DNA from: Clostridiales bacterium
Lineage (GTDB): Bacteria; Bacillota; Clostridia; Lachnospirales; Lachnospiraceae
Assembly (NCBI GenBank): GCA_018372435.1
Contig: JAHAJA010000001.1
Span: 310,001 to 374,000, forward strand
Direction: 5' to 3'
DNA: 64,000 nucleotides
The notes below the pieces were generated by a model, which saw nothing but the letters and a program-made list of their open reading frames with translations, was not told the DNA's origin and did not search any database. A program made the position numbers and the translations under genes. Below are positions 14,753-23,875 of the stretch, one piece after another; the first letter of the stretch is position 1; each line of letters starts with the position of its first letter.

Positions 14753-16099
14753 ATGACAAACAATGAAACTACGAAGGATACTAAGCTCAAACGGGAACTT
14801 GGACTGGGAGCAGCGATAGCCATTATTGTTGGTAATATGATTGGCTCAGGTATTTTTACTTCCGCTCAAAGTTTGGCACAGGTATCTAATCCCATGACAA
14901 CTATTTTAGCTTGGGTAATCACAGGTGGTGGTTCTGTGTTACTTGCGCTTTCTTTTGCAAGGCTAGGGACTCTTTTTCCAGAAACAGGAGGACCCATTGT
15001 ATATACAGAAAAAGCTTTTGGGAAATTTACTGCGTATTTGGTAGCCTGGACCTTTTGGATAGGCTCATGGATTGGAAATGCGGCTATTATAACTGCGGTA
15101 TTGCGATATCTTACGGTATTCTTTCCAATCATTGCTGAGAATAGCTTGCTGTCATTTGTGATTGCATCGGCGATATTATGGTTATTTACTTGGATTAATA
15201 TTAGAGGTGTAAGGCAGGCAGGATATTTTAGTATGGTTAGTACCGTATTAAAACTGGGTGTAATTATTGTCTTTGTAATGATTGCCTTTTATGGATTTAA
15301 TGGAGAGTATCTTTATACCTATTCATCTCCAGAGGTTCAAGGATTTGGCTCATTGCCAGCAGCAATCTCTGTAACATTGTGGTCTTTTGTAGGATTAGAA
15401 AGTGCGTCTGTTTCAGGAGGAGAAATTAAAAACCCTGAGGTTAATATAAAGAGTAGTACGGTGATTGGAACAATCTCCGCAGTGTTAATTTATTTAATTA
15501 TATCGGTATTATCTATGGGAGGTCTGCCACAAGAAGAACTGGCGCAGTCGCAAGCACCGCTTGTGGGTATCATTAATCATATTACTGGTGCTACATGGGG
15601 TGGTAGCTTCATTTCACTAGGGATTATTATCTCTGTACTAGGAACAATTTCTGGTTGGGTATTGATCACTGCGAGACTATCCTTTGCTGCAGGTGAGGAC
15701 GGACTGTTTCCAGACTTTTTTGCAAAAGTGCATAGGAAGTATGCAACACCATATTCATCGCTTATTATTACAGGGATTTTTACGAATCTACTTCTTATCT
15801 TAAATTATGTACAAAGTTTGACGGAAGCGTTTAATTTTATGGTTACGCTTGCAACCCTGTCATTCATCCCGGCATATGCGTTCACAACAGCGGCAGAAAT
15901 AATTTTGACAGCTAAAAGTAATGAATCCTATACTTTTATGAAATTTGTGAAAAAGCACGGATTATCACTGGTTGCTTTCGTTTATTCAATCTATATAATC
16001 TATGCGACAGGTGCTGATGTAGCTATGTGGGTTTTCTTACTTATGTTTTCAGGAATTCCGTTCTATGTATATCAAAGATTGAAAAATCAGAAAAAATAA
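14753..16099 (+). CDS. APC-superfamily amino acid permease
   Basis: 448 residues with about 12 transmembrane helices. The first helix has the APC substrate motif (IAIIVGNMIGSGIF), and helix 6 carries SFVGLESASVSGGEIKNPE, the conserved FxGxE-type region of amino acid transporters/antiporters. It resembles the LAT/YkbA and AdiC-like group; the exact substrate cannot be read. The ATG is preceded by AAGAGGTG. Monocistronic, ending before the terminator at 16174. Confidence 0.85.
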   Translation: MTNNETTKDTKLKRELGLGAAIAIIVGNMIGSGIFTSAQSLAQVSNPMTTILAWVITGGGSVLLALSFARLGTLFPETGGPIVYTEKAFGKFTAYLVAWTFWIGSWIGNAAIITAVLRYLTVFFPIIAENSLLSFVIASAILWLFTWINIRGVRQAGYFSMVSTVLKLGVIIVFVMIAFYGFNGEYLYTYSSPEVQGFGSLPAAISVTLWSFVGLESASVSGGEIKNPEVNIKSSTVIGTISAVLIYLIISVLSMGGLPQEELAQSQAPLVGIINHITGATWGGSFISLGIIISVLGTISGWVLITARLSFAAGEDGLFPDFFAKVHRKYATPYSSLIITGIFTNLLLILNYVQSLTEAFNFMVTLATLSFIPAYAFTTAAEIILTAKSNESYTFMKFVKKHGLSLVAFVYSIYIIYATGADVAMWVFLLMFSGIPFYVYQRLKNQKK

Positions 16100-16173
16100 A
16101 TATGTTGTAGATAAATTAAAGTGGCCCTAGAATATATGATTCCCTTGTAGTCAAAGTCACTAAGTTAAGCAAG

Positions 16174-16216
16174 AATAGAACGTTTACACCGATAAAACGG
16201 TTGAAAACGTTCTATT
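16174..16216 (+). terminator. Intrinsic terminator of the permease gene
   Basis: AATAGAACGTTT pairs with AAACGTTCTATT around an 18-19 nt loop, with a short T-rich tail. Confidence 0.6.
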
Positions 16217-16428
16217 TCCTGTTTGAGAGGTATTGTTTATGTTTAAGATTGCTGAAGCTACTTAATTTTTGTTAATAAGTGGTGTTAAAAGAAGTAAACG
16301 AAAGGTTGATATTTGTGACAAATAAAGGTATAATTTAACAAAAACAGATACTGATAGGAAAGATACAGATGGTGTGAGCAGTTATTCAGAATCAAAACTA
16401 TGAATTTTAAGAGGAGGAATAGAGTATA

Positions 16429-17769
16429 ATGGAAAACTACATAGTACTGGACATAGAAAATCCAAATACAAGAGGAAACACAATTTGTTCCATTGCACTT
16501 TTGAAGGTAGTGAACGGAGAGATAGTTGATAAGATGTACTCATTAATAAATCCAGAAGATCGTTTTGATGCAAGAAATTCGGAGATTACCAATATCAATA
16601 GTAGTATGGTTTTAGATAAACCTACACTAAAGGAACTATGGCCTGAAATCAGTGGATTATTAGCTGACAATGTGATAGTAGGACATAATGTGACTTATGA
16701 CTTAAGTGTGCTATCCAAATCTTTAGATCGATATGGAATTGTGGTGCCAGCATTCAGGTATAGTTGTACAATGCAGTTGAGTAAGAGGTATTTAGACTCC
16801 TATTCATATAAGCTAGAGGAATTAGCAAAACAAATTGGCGTTCAATATACCACACATATCGCAGAAGAAGATGCCTATGCTACATATAGACTGTTTGAAT
16901 ACTTAAATAGTAATAATGATATTGATGACAGTTGCATCAAAGACTATCGATATGAATTTTCAACGAGTGACAAACTTGATGAGAAATTATCCACGAATAT
17001 CAATAACCTTTTTGGTATCATACAGGGAATTAATTATGATGGTACAGTTAATGAAAAAGAAGTAGAATTCATTAAAAAATGGGTTGAAGAAAATCAAAAG
17101 TATAAGCAGTATACGTTATTTAATAGAATACTGAATAAATTGTCCGAAGTGTTAGAAGATGACGTCATTAGTGAATATGAACGAGCAGAACTGATATGTT
17201 TAGTAAAGAGCATTCATAGTTCGAAACTCTATAGTGAGACTACATTAGCACTTCAGATTCTTCAAGGAATTCTTCAGGGAATTATCTGCGATCAAAAGAT
17301 TGTTATAGAAGAAGTTAAAAGTTTGAAAAAATGGCTCAAGGAAAATGATTACCTGAGTGACGTGTATCCATATGATAAGGTACTTCTTATCGTTAATGAT
17401 GTGTTAGAAGATGGAATACTTACGGAAGAAGAAAAGGATAATTTGATGGACACTTTTAATGATATCCTTAATCCAGTGAAAGAATCAGTGGCAGTTATGG
17501 ATTTACAAGAAAGAACATTCTGCTTGTCTGGCGAGTTCAAAAAGGGAAGTAAAAATGAGATTAAAGAAGTTCTTAAGAATCTTGGAGGTATTGAGAAAAG
17601 CGGTGTTTCATCTAAATTAGATTATCTTTTTGTAGGTGGTATTGGAAGCGAAGCATGGAAGTATGGTAATGTAGGAGGCAAGATTGCAAAGGCTCTTGAG
17701 TTACAGGAGAAAGGATGTTGCGTAAAGATTATTGGGGAAGAAGATATGTTTACAGGTATAATTGTATAA
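16429..17769 (+). CDS. DEDDh 3'-5' exonuclease with C-terminal BRCT domain
   Basis: 446 residues. The N-terminal domain (1-165) is DnaQ/epsilon-like: LDIEN (Exo I), GHNVTYDLSVL (Exo II) and HIAEEDAYATYRL (Exo III with His and Asp). The middle (185-350) is helical, with two similar TerB-like segments (FGIIQGINYDGTVNEKEV and LQGIIQGIICDQKIVIEEV) whose acidic loops recur. The C-terminus (about 360-446) is a BRCT domain (RTFCLSGEF, LGGIEKSGVSSKLDYLFVG). The combination suggests a nuclease acting in DNA repair and recruited through BRCT. AGAGGAGG precedes the ATG. It is a single gene. Confidence 0.8.
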   Translation: MENYIVLDIENPNTRGNTICSIALLKVVNGEIVDKMYSLINPEDRFDARNSEITNINSSMVLDKPTLKELWPEISGLLADNVIVGHNVTYDLSVLSKSLDRYGIVVPAFRYSCTMQLSKRYLDSYSYKLEELAKQIGVQYTTHIAEEDAYATYRLFEYLNSNNDIDDSCIKDYRYEFSTSDKLDEKLSTNINNLFGIIQGINYDGTVNEKEVEFIKKWVEENQKYKQYTLFNRILNKLSEVLEDDVISEYERAELICLVKSIHSSKLYSETTLALQILQGILQGIICDQKIVIEEVKSLKKWLKENDYLSDVYPYDKVLLIVNDVLEDGILTEEEKDNLMDTFNDILNPVKESVAVMDLQERTFCLSGEFKKGSKNEIKEVLKNLGGIEKSGVSSKLDYLFVGGIGSEAWKYGNVGGKIAKALELQEKGCCVKIIGEEDMFTGIIV

Positions 17770-17854
17770 AAGAAAAATAAATGCTCCTATTAGGAAGAAT
17801 TGAATTTTCAAAGAATCTTACTACATAGAATTATCAGAGGCTAATTTACAATAA

Positions 17855-17907
17855 AATAAAAGTAGATAAAGAGATCATAATTAACAGCCTCTTTATCTAC
17901 TTTTATT
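17855..17907. terminator. Bidirectional intrinsic terminator
   Basis: A perfect 19-bp stem (17855-17873 with 17889-17907) ends in TTTTATTATA. Its symmetry lets it act on both strands. Confidence 0.8.
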
Positions 17908-18083
17908 ATATCAAATTTTCCATAGAATTAACAGTCTTGAAATGGAAAGAGGAATTCTGTAATAATATAATTCATAATCGATAAAGTTGTGCGTATTATT
18001 TATGAACTGATAGTTTTATTGGCAAAACTAAGAATGAAGTAAGTCATGATTCTCTTGAGAATGTGTATATGGAGGAAAATTAC

Positions 18084-18644
18084 GTGGATCAAATATTTGA
18101 ATTTATGTTAGCTGAGCAGCAGAAGAAGGAAATCACAAAAATTATTTCTTGCAATGATAAGACCAGTAAATATGGCCTTGCATTAACCGAAGAAGAAGTA
18201 GACCAATTGATGGTACGTAAAAAGAATGTTCTTAAAGAAAGTCAAAGAGTAGAGTTTGGTGAAGGAATTTTGTCAGACATAATTAATGCCTTTTGTGATT
18301 CCGATTATATTAATCAGGATAATTACATGGATACATTAAGTCAATTGCAAGAGATATTTTACTTATATAAGAATGAGTCTCAAGATGAATTAACTGACAG
18401 TGAATTGATAGATTTTATGAGAAAGCAGTTTGATGATATTTGCTTTGGTGATTTAGATTATCTGAAAGAAACTTGTCTTGAGCGATTCACAAGAGCTGTA
18501 CGTGCAGGATACCAATGTCAAATGCAGCATAGGTTGCGTGATGAGTATACTCTAAGAGATGTAGAAAATGAGTACGAAAAATGGAGTGAAGAAACCAGAT
18601 GGCAATCTGAAGTTTATCGACAGAAATTAGAGGATATGTATTGA
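18084..18644 (+). CDS. DUF6323-family protein
   Basis: 186 residues. It matches my recollection of DUF6323 (LTEEEVDQLM, RVEFGEGILSDIINAFCDS, LQEIFYLYKNES, DELTDSELIDFMRKQFDD, CFGDLDYL), a clostridial family of unknown role often next to DUF6179, which is absent here. The start is the GTG at 18084 with GGAGG 8 nt upstream; the longer ATG frame begins inside the ribosome-site region. The C-terminal 30 residues are highly charged. The gene end overlaps a broken methyltransferase fragment. Confidence 0.6.
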   Translation: MDQIFEFMLAEQQKKEITKIISCNDKTSKYGLALTEEEVDQLMVRKKNVLKESQRVEFGEGILSDIINAFCDSDYINQDNYMDTLSQLQEIFYLYKNESQDELTDSELIDFMRKQFDDICFGDLDYLKETCLERFTRAVRAGYQCQMQHRLRDEYTLRDVENEYEKWSEETRWQSEVYRQKLEDMY

Positions 18645-18913
18645 ATGTATTGAGACATGATGATGAGAAATGTTTTTGGACAGATACCTATTACTCCACA
18701 AAAGGCGAAATGGAACGGATATATAAGACGCATGGAATTAAGATTATAGATCATTTTGCACAGGATGGACTAACCCCATTATTCTCTGATAAAGTGGATA
18801 ACTGGAGTGAGGACCAGTTTAAGATCTGGAGTGATTATCATTACAGTGTCTGCAGGGAAGAATCGATAATGGGAGCAAGTAATCATGTGATTATTGTGGG
18901 AAGAAAACAATAA
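18641..18913 (+). pseudogene. C-terminal fragment of a class I SAM methyltransferase
   Basis: 90 codons match the tail of a small-molecule class I methyltransferase family (YYSTKGEMERIYKTHGIK, IDHFAQDGLTPLFSDKVD, WSEDQFKIWSDYHYSVCRE, SNHVIIVGRK), which is normally about 250-270 residues. The SAM-binding motifs are absent and the frame begins without a ribosome site inside the DUF6323 stop. A deletion has probably joined the two genes. Confidence 0.6.
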
Positions 18914-18917
18914 TGTT

Positions 18918-19283
18918 TCAGGATTTTTTCTTCCCTATATCCAGAACCCCTTCATAAACAAGGTTCGTAAGTTCAACAATAGATTTCCATTGACTTTCAT
19001 CCGCACTGATATAATAATAATTTTTTGTGCCTTCTTTTCTCATATTGACAATGCCAGCCTCCTTAAGAATCTGGAGGTGGTGCGATACAGATGGCCTTGT
19101 CAAATGGGTTTTTTGCGATATTTCACCAACACGGATTCCTGTCAAATCACTTTGCAATAATACAAGTAAAATCAATTGCCTTGTTTCATCACCGATTGCA
19201 GAGAATGCCTTCTGGCATTCCTGAAATCCTATTGTTATTTTATTAATTCGTTCCTGACATTCTTTTTTCATATTTATAACCAT
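18918..19283 (-). CDS. ArsR-family winged-helix repressor
   Basis: 121 residues (or 117 from the ATG at 19271). Winged helix: AFSAIGDETRQLILLVLL, GIRVGEISQKTHLTRPSVSHHLQIL, AGIVNMRKEGTKNYYYIS. There is no CxC metal site of the ArsR/CadC kind, so the signal is not an obvious thiophilic metal. It follows a ferredoxin-nitroreductase gene on the same strand with 81 bp between, which contains a near-perfect palindrome (19330-19355), the likely operator. It probably controls itself and possibly the redox gene. Confidence 0.8.
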   Translation of the reverse strand: MVINMKKECQERINKITIGFQECQKAFSAIGDETRQLILLVLLQSDLTGIRVGEISQKTHLTRPSVSHHLQILKEAGIVNMRKEGTKNYYYISADESQWKSIVELTNLVYEGVLDIGKKKS

Positions 19284-19329
19284 GCCTTTCTCAAAACCTG
19301 CAAACTTTGGGCCGCAGGCACAAAGTTGC

Positions 19330-19355
19330 GTGTAAAAAATTATAATTTTTCACAC
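19330..19355. promoter_or_regulatory. Palindromic operator candidate for the ArsR repressor
   Basis: 26-bp near-perfect palindrome with GTGTAAAAAATTA on the left and TAATTTTTCACAC on the right, one mismatched pair. It lies directly before the ArsR gene and just after the nitroreductase stop. Confidence 0.5.
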
Positions 19356-19364
19356 TACTATCTC

Positions 19365-20138
19365 CTATAGATAAGTAACATCTACCTCTTCACGTTGTAC
19401 TGACCGCTGATATTTTACCTTAGGATATCCTAAGACTAAGGTTGTAATAACCTTTTTTCCCTTCATAATACCAAGTTTCTTTTTGATTTTCGGGGAAATA
19501 TTCGCTGCCATAGTAAAGTAGCCACTAAACAAAACACCTAAACCATTTGCCTCTGCCACAAATTCCATGTTTTGTGCAGCTAATGCTCCATTTACAGTAT
19601 TTTTTGCTGTAATTACAATAACTGTTGGAGCTTCAAAAAACATAAAATGATCTCCGATATTAACTCTTTTTACCATGGAACTAAAAATACCAGCAATCGG
19701 CTTTATCTTGCGAAACAGACTAACAGCATATGCTTCTATTTGCTCCTTCTCTTTATCAAGTACAATATAGGAAACATCCTGCATATTCTTAGCTGTATGA
19801 GTCAGTTTTCCTGCCTCAAGAATTTGATCTAGCACTTCCTGTGGTATAGGTTTCTTTTGAAATTGTCTTATAGTCCGTCGAAAGCGTATAACATTCAGTA
19901 CATCATCAGGATTTAAAGATGTTGACTGCTCTTTGGCTACTGGTTCTGCTTCATATCCACTGATAGACACAGCATTTTTGGGGCAAACTGCTGCACAATG
20001 ACCACACATTATACAATCATTTGCAATTAGATTCGCTTTCTGGTTTTCTATCGTGATGTTATGAGCTACACAGTCGTTGGCACACAAACTGCATCCTATA
20101 CATTTCGATTTATCAATTAGAATCTCATGTTTATTCAT
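19365..20138 (-). CDS. Ferredoxin-nitroreductase fusion
   Basis: 257 residues. The N-terminal 60 residues hold two 4Fe-4S clusters (CIGCSLCANDC, CIMCGHCAAVCPKNAV); the rest is an FMN nitroreductase domain (FRRTIRQFQKKPIPQEVLDQI, GALAAQNMEFVAEANGLG, LVLGYP). Such proteins pass ferredoxin-level electrons to flavin-bound substrates and are frequent in anaerobes. The ATG at 20138 has AAAGGATG upstream; an earlier TTG frame start is less likely. It lies upstream of an ArsR repressor. Confidence 0.85.
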   Translation of the reverse strand: MNKHEILIDKSKCIGCSLCANDCVAHNITIENQKANLIANDCIMCGHCAAVCPKNAVSISGYEAEPVAKEQSTSLNPDDVLNVIRFRRTIRQFQKKPIPQEVLDQILEAGKLTHTAKNMQDVSYIVLDKEKEQIEAYAVSLFRKIKPIAGIFSSMVKRVNIGDHFMFFEAPTVIVITAKNTVNGALAAQNMEFVAEANGLGVLFSGYFTMAANISPKIKKKLGIMKGKKVITTLVLGYPKVKYQRSVQREEVDVTYL

Positions 20139-20226
20139 TTTCAAACATCCTTTCGTTAACATATATTAACCATTATATCAGATATAATAAAAATGACAGC
20201 ATTGGTAAAGAAAGTCGTTACCAATA

Positions 20227-20328
20227 ATGTTCGGAGAAATAGAAGATACCGAACAAGTAACCAAACAAGTAACCGAACAAGTAGAAATCGCTCAATTCTA
20301 TATTAGCGGGTTGAGCGATTTTGGTTGA
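20227..20328 (+). pseudogene. Tail of an AlbA_2-type regulator with a tandem repeat
   Basis: A 33-codon frame encodes EDTEQVTKQVTEQVEIAQFY, the glutamine-valine repeat typical of C-terminal parts of ATP-binding/AlbA_2 regulators. The DNA has 12-bp tandem repeats (GAACAAGTAACC-like, 20251-20282). No domain precedes it. Confidence 0.4.
20285..20324. terminator. Intrinsic terminator hairpin
   Basis: AAATCGCTCAA pairs with TTGAGCGATTT over a 15-nt loop and is followed by TGG rather than a long T-run, so it is weak as a terminator in the plus direction. Confidence 0.45.
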
Positions 20329-20414
20329 TAATCAAAGATTTAGAGAAAAAGTCGTGCTCATTTAAGTAAAAACTGTTACGATAGAAATATCTTAAGATGA
20401 TAGAGGGTATGACA

Positions 20415-21761
20415 GTGAATTATTATGAGAGAATTCAAAAATCAATTGATTTTATGGAAGATAATCTGGAGAATGATATTAAAGTAGAAGAAGTTGCAAA
20501 GGAAGCATATATGTCGGTATCAAGCTTTTACCGTATCTTCTTTGCAATTACCGGATATCAGGCGAAGGAATATCTGATTAATCGAAGAATAAGCAGAGCT
20601 TCCAAGGATTTAAAGGAGGAGCAGACAAGGGTAATTGATATTGCCATGAAGTATGCCTATAATAGCGTAGATGCATTTTCAAGAATTTTCAAAAAGATAA
20701 CTGGATGTACTCCAAGCACATGTGCCCAAGGAATTTATCAGTATAGATTTGAAAGGATGAATGTGATGGAGAAATATTTTGCAAGTGTTGATCAGGAAAA
20801 GCTGGAGCAGTATCCTGATATCAAAGTGTTGAGTAATTTACCTCAGATGAAAGTCGCATATTATTGCTTCTATGGAAAGAATCCAGAGAGTGAAGCCTTT
20901 TTGGTAATGAAGCAGTGGGTATTGGATAATAAGATAGATTATCAGAATGGAGATTACCGTATCTTTGGTTACAATGCGCCAGACTCAGATGCCACGGCGG
21001 AGGAATATGGTTATGAAGTATGTGTTACTATTCCGGAGGATATGGAGGTCATGGGCGAAAAAATAAGGACGAAAACCATATCTGGTGGACTATATGCAGT
21101 TACTTCTATAGAGCCTAAGGGAAATCTTGGTGAAGAGATTGCTCATGGTTGGAAAAGATTTAGCGAATGGCTTGAAGGTAGTAAATATGTTTATGGGGAG
21201 GCACAGTGGCTTGAGGAGCATCTGGGGTTCGGAGATGATTTTGAACACCTTGGTGGAGTCGATTTGTATATGCCAATCAAAGAAAAAACGAAGATTGAAG
21301 AACTTGAAGTTATAGAAGAGTACATAGACCCATTCACAGTGGCAACCTATACAGCTACTGGACGTGGTGCTGAGGTAGAGGCAAGAAAATATCTGTTTAG
21401 CTGGGCAAAGGAGCAGAAAATAGATTTTGCCAACGAGGATGTCAGGATATTTGCATTTTATAATTTTGAACGGATCAATAAACCAGATTATTTTTATAAG
21501 TTATTTATAATGATACCGGAGAATATGAATATAGCGGATGATAAGATAAAGAAAGAGATCTTTCCTGGTGGAAGGTATCTAAGGAGACAAGTAAAATATA
21601 AAGTCAATGGACCATCGTGGTTCAACTTTATTCAGAGCATTGAGCAAAGCGAGAACTACTCTTTTGGAGAACAGCCGTTTATGGAGGAATACCTGATTAA
21701 GAATCAAATTATTGATAGAGAAACGGATATTATTCAGCATATGCCTGTCATGAAAAAATAG
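20415..21761 (+). CDS. AraC-family regulator with two GyrI-like ligand domains
   Basis: 448 residues. Residues 1-105 form an AraC DNA-binding domain (two helix-turn-helix motifs: VEEVAKEAYMSVSSFYRIF, VIDIAMKYAYNSVDAFSRIF). Two GyrI-like/effector-binding domains follow (about 125-275 and 295-440), each with a basic-tyrosine hydrophobic pocket pattern (RIFGYNAP; RIFAFYNF). This resembles Rob/BmrR-like drug sensing. The GTG at 20415 lies 7 nt after AGAGGG; ATG candidates at 20397 and 20409 are too close to or before it. The likely target is itself or a nearby transporter; none is directly adjacent. Confidence 0.75.
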   Translation: MNYYERIQKSIDFMEDNLENDIKVEEVAKEAYMSVSSFYRIFFAITGYQAKEYLINRRISRASKDLKEEQTRVIDIAMKYAYNSVDAFSRIFKKITGCTPSTCAQGIYQYRFERMNVMEKYFASVDQEKLEQYPDIKVLSNLPQMKVAYYCFYGKNPESEAFLVMKQWVLDNKIDYQNGDYRIFGYNAPDSDATAEEYGYEVCVTIPEDMEVMGEKIRTKTISGGLYAVTSIEPKGNLGEEIAHGWKRFSEWLEGSKYVYGEAQWLEEHLGFGDDFEHLGGVDLYMPIKEKTKIEELEVIEEYIDPFTVATYTATGRGAEVEARKYLFSWAKEQKIDFANEDVRIFAFYNFERINKPDYFYKLFIMIPENMNIADDKIKKEIFPGGRYLRRQVKYKVNGPSWFNFIQSIEQSENYSFGEQPFMEEYLIKNQIIDRETDIIQHMPVMKK

Positions 21762-21776
21762 GTTTAAGTCTAATCC

Positions 21777-21815
21777 ACGCCTGTTAGGGAGAATTATTTC
21801 CTTAACAGGCGTTTT
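21777..21815. terminator. Intrinsic terminator of the AraC-type gene
   Basis: ACGCCTGTTAGGGAG pairs with CTTAACAGGCGT (small internal loop) and ends in TTTT. Confidence 0.7.
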
Positions 21816-22004
21816 GATTAGGGGCAACGCCCTTGGCTTTTTTTAGATTTCTTTCGTTATGGCCAATAACCAGCACCTGATATTTTTTGTTTGTTTTATT
21901 TAGCGACTCTCCTTTTGGATAGTATCTAACAAATAAGTGTGTTCTTGATAAAATGTAGACTTGAGTATATTATATAAACATTAATAAGTAAGGGAGCAAA
22001 GGAA

Positions 22005-22541
22005 ATGAAACGAAAAATTCAAATTTGGGACTATGCCAATGAAATTATGAGTGCTTTGCAAAAGGGAGTTTTGCTGACAACCAAAGCAGGAGAACAGGTT
22101 AACACCATGACGATTTCGTGGGGAACACTCGGTATTGAATGGTCAACGCCAATCTTTACGGTATTTGTACGGGAAAACCGCTTTACTAGACAACTTTTAG
22201 AAAAAAACCCAGAGTTTACGATTAATATTCCTTATGGAGAATTTGAAAAAAAGATTTTGGGGATATGCGGTACGAAAACAGGGCGTGATACAGATAAAAT
22301 CAAGGAAGCAGGTCTTACGTTAGAATCCGCTGAAGTCATTTCTGTACCAGCGATTCGAGAACTGCCATTGACTCTGGAATGCAGAGTAAGCTACAAACAA
22401 GAGCAAGACTCTAAGGCTATTACTGAGGAAAACAATCGTAATTTTTATCCACAGGATGTAGACGGTAGCTTCCACGGTGCAAACCGTGATTATCATACAG
22501 TATACTATGGCGAGATTGTAGCTGCTTATATCATTGAATAG
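22005..22541 (+). CDS. Flavin reductase-like FMN-binding protein
   Basis: 178-residue split-barrel protein of the flavin reductase/DIM6 class: KGVLLTTKAGEQVNTMTISWGTLG, VFVRENRFTRQLLEKNPEFT and ICGTKTGRDTDKIKEAGL form the FMN site. It lacks fused electron-transfer domains, so it probably works with free flavins or as a small NAD(P)H:flavin oxidoreductase. AAAGGA precedes the ATG. Single gene with a terminator at 22581. Confidence 0.8.
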   Translation: MKRKIQIWDYANEIMSALQKGVLLTTKAGEQVNTMTISWGTLGIEWSTPIFTVFVRENRFTRQLLEKNPEFTINIPYGEFEKKILGICGTKTGRDTDKIKEAGLTLESAEVISVPAIRELPLTLECRVSYKQEQDSKAITEENNRNFYPQDVDGSFHGANRDYHTVYYGEIVAAYIIE

Positions 22542-22580
22542 AACAAGGAAAAGCATTTATTCAATAGATAAAAACTAAAA

Positions 22581-22635
22581 AGGTTTAGTTACCCTTATTC
22601 CCTCAAGAATGAAGGGATAGGGTAACCTTTCTTTT
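22581..22635. terminator. Bidirectional terminator between flavin reductase and beta-lactamase genes
   Basis: TTACCCTTATTCCCT pairs with AGGGATAGGGTAA and is flanked by GGTTT and CCTTTCTTTT; the genes converge here. Confidence 0.7.
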
Positions 22636-22675
22636 AAATCTTGAAGGAAGATAATACTTAAATCTAACAGCAACA

Positions 22676-23665
22676 TTATTTTAAGTAATACTTCTCAATA
22701 ATCTTTTCAGCAATTTCTTTTACATCCGAGCCAGATATATTCTCTTTACTATCATCATCAAGATATATGGCGAAATAGTAGGTGAAGTTGTCTTTCTCAA
22801 AAAGACCTACATACCAAGCAATTCCAGAAGAGGCACCAGTGCCGGTTTTTCCGTATAGATTACAACCGATACTACTTTCTGTCTGCATAATATTCTTTAG
22901 GATTTTGATGCTTTCATCTGAATATTGGTTTTTCGTATTAAAGATCTTATTTAAAATGTCAACTTGTTCTTTGGGGGATATTTTTAATGAGGATTCAAGC
23001 CAAAAGCCATTTAGCTCAGGTAGAGGGTTGCAACCACTTCCTTCCCATTCTGAAATATCACAGTTCCCGTACTGTAATTCATTCAGTTCCTTCTGAACTT
23101 CGTCAAAACCCACCTTATCTATGACCTTTCTAAAATACCATATACAAGACGATTTAAATGCATCTTCTAATGTCAAATTATCATTCCATGCGTCTACAGG
23201 ATAATGGGTTCCATCGTATCCCATAATTGTATCTTTTGAATGGAGTACACCATTGTTTAATCCAATTAATGTGGATACTATTTTGAAGGTTGAATAGGGG
23301 GAAAACTGCGTCTGGCACTTGTCTTTAGAATAATAGGTGTATTGATTTTTAGCTGGTGAGTATAAGACAGCACAACCGTCTATATTTTCAAAGCAATCGG
23401 AAAAATCAACAATTTCGTCTTCGATAGATTCACTATTAACTTGCGATGTTGTTTCTACTGTTTCTGTTTCATTATTTTCAGTTCCTTTTGTTTTAATTTC
23501 TTTTGCTTCTACTTCTTTTATTTCTGCATCTTCTTTGATGGAATTCATATTTTCTTCTTTAACAACTTCGATGTTCATGTTATTATTTTGTATTTTTCCC
23601 TGAGCACAACCAACTAAACCAATATTCAGTATAATAGCAAATATAAAGCAAATTATCTTTTTCAT
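22676..23665 (-). CDS. Class D beta-lactamase-like lipoprotein
   Basis: 329 residues. The signal peptide with lipobox (IGLVGCAQ, Cys20) predicts a membrane-anchored lipoprotein. About 75 charged Glu/Lys/Thr-rich residues form a stalk. The transpeptidase fold follows: SPYSTFKIVS holds Ser-x-x-Lys, SSCIWYF is in the place of the S-x-V motif, and YGKTGTG is the KTG box. Firmicute class D enzymes and BlaR1 sensor domains share this form. The middle motif differs from the usual S-x-V, so substrate range is uncertain. A ribosome site AAGGAGAAG precedes the ATG. It is divergent from an ECF sigma gene. Confidence 0.75.
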   Translation of the reverse strand: MKKIICFIFAIILNIGLVGCAQGKIQNNNMNIEVVKEENMNSIKEDAEIKEVEAKEIKTKGTENNETETVETTSQVNSESIEDEIVDFSDCFENIDGCAVLYSPAKNQYTYYSKDKCQTQFSPYSTFKIVSTLIGLNNGVLHSKDTIMGYDGTHYPVDAWNDNLTLEDAFKSSCIWYFRKVIDKVGFDEVQKELNELQYGNCDISEWEGSGCNPLPELNGFWLESSLKISPKEQVDILNKIFNTKNQYSDESIKILKNIMQTESSIGCNLYGKTGTGASSGIAWYVGLFEKDNFTYYFAIYLDDDSKENISGSDVKEIAEKIIEKYYLK

Positions 23666-23827
23666 TTATTTCTTCTCCTTGATTTGAATAGGAAATACGT
23701 TGGCGGTAATTCCTTGTTTTTGTTATAATTATCCATAATGCTTTTTCGTTGTTACCAAATTAATTATAATTTCATTCGAATCTTATAAGTTAATTATATC
23801 ATACAAATTTCTAAAATAAACCAAATC

Positions 23828-23852
23828 TGTAACCTTTTGAGGTATTTGGGTA
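23828..23852 (+). promoter_or_regulatory. Candidate ECF-type promoter before the sigma gene
   Basis: TGTAAC (23828-23833) and GGTA (23849-23852) are separated by 15 bp, close to the AAC/CGTA pattern of ECF promoters. The sigma gene's AGGAGGTGA ribosome site follows within 10 bp. Autoregulation is an inference. Confidence 0.35.
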
Positions 23853-23875
23853 CTAATGATTAGGAGGTGAAGTAG

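Noticed and set aside
14866..15138. Overlapping reading frames within the permease gene on both strands
   Set aside because: They are shadows of the long transporter frame; no ribosome sites and no family features.
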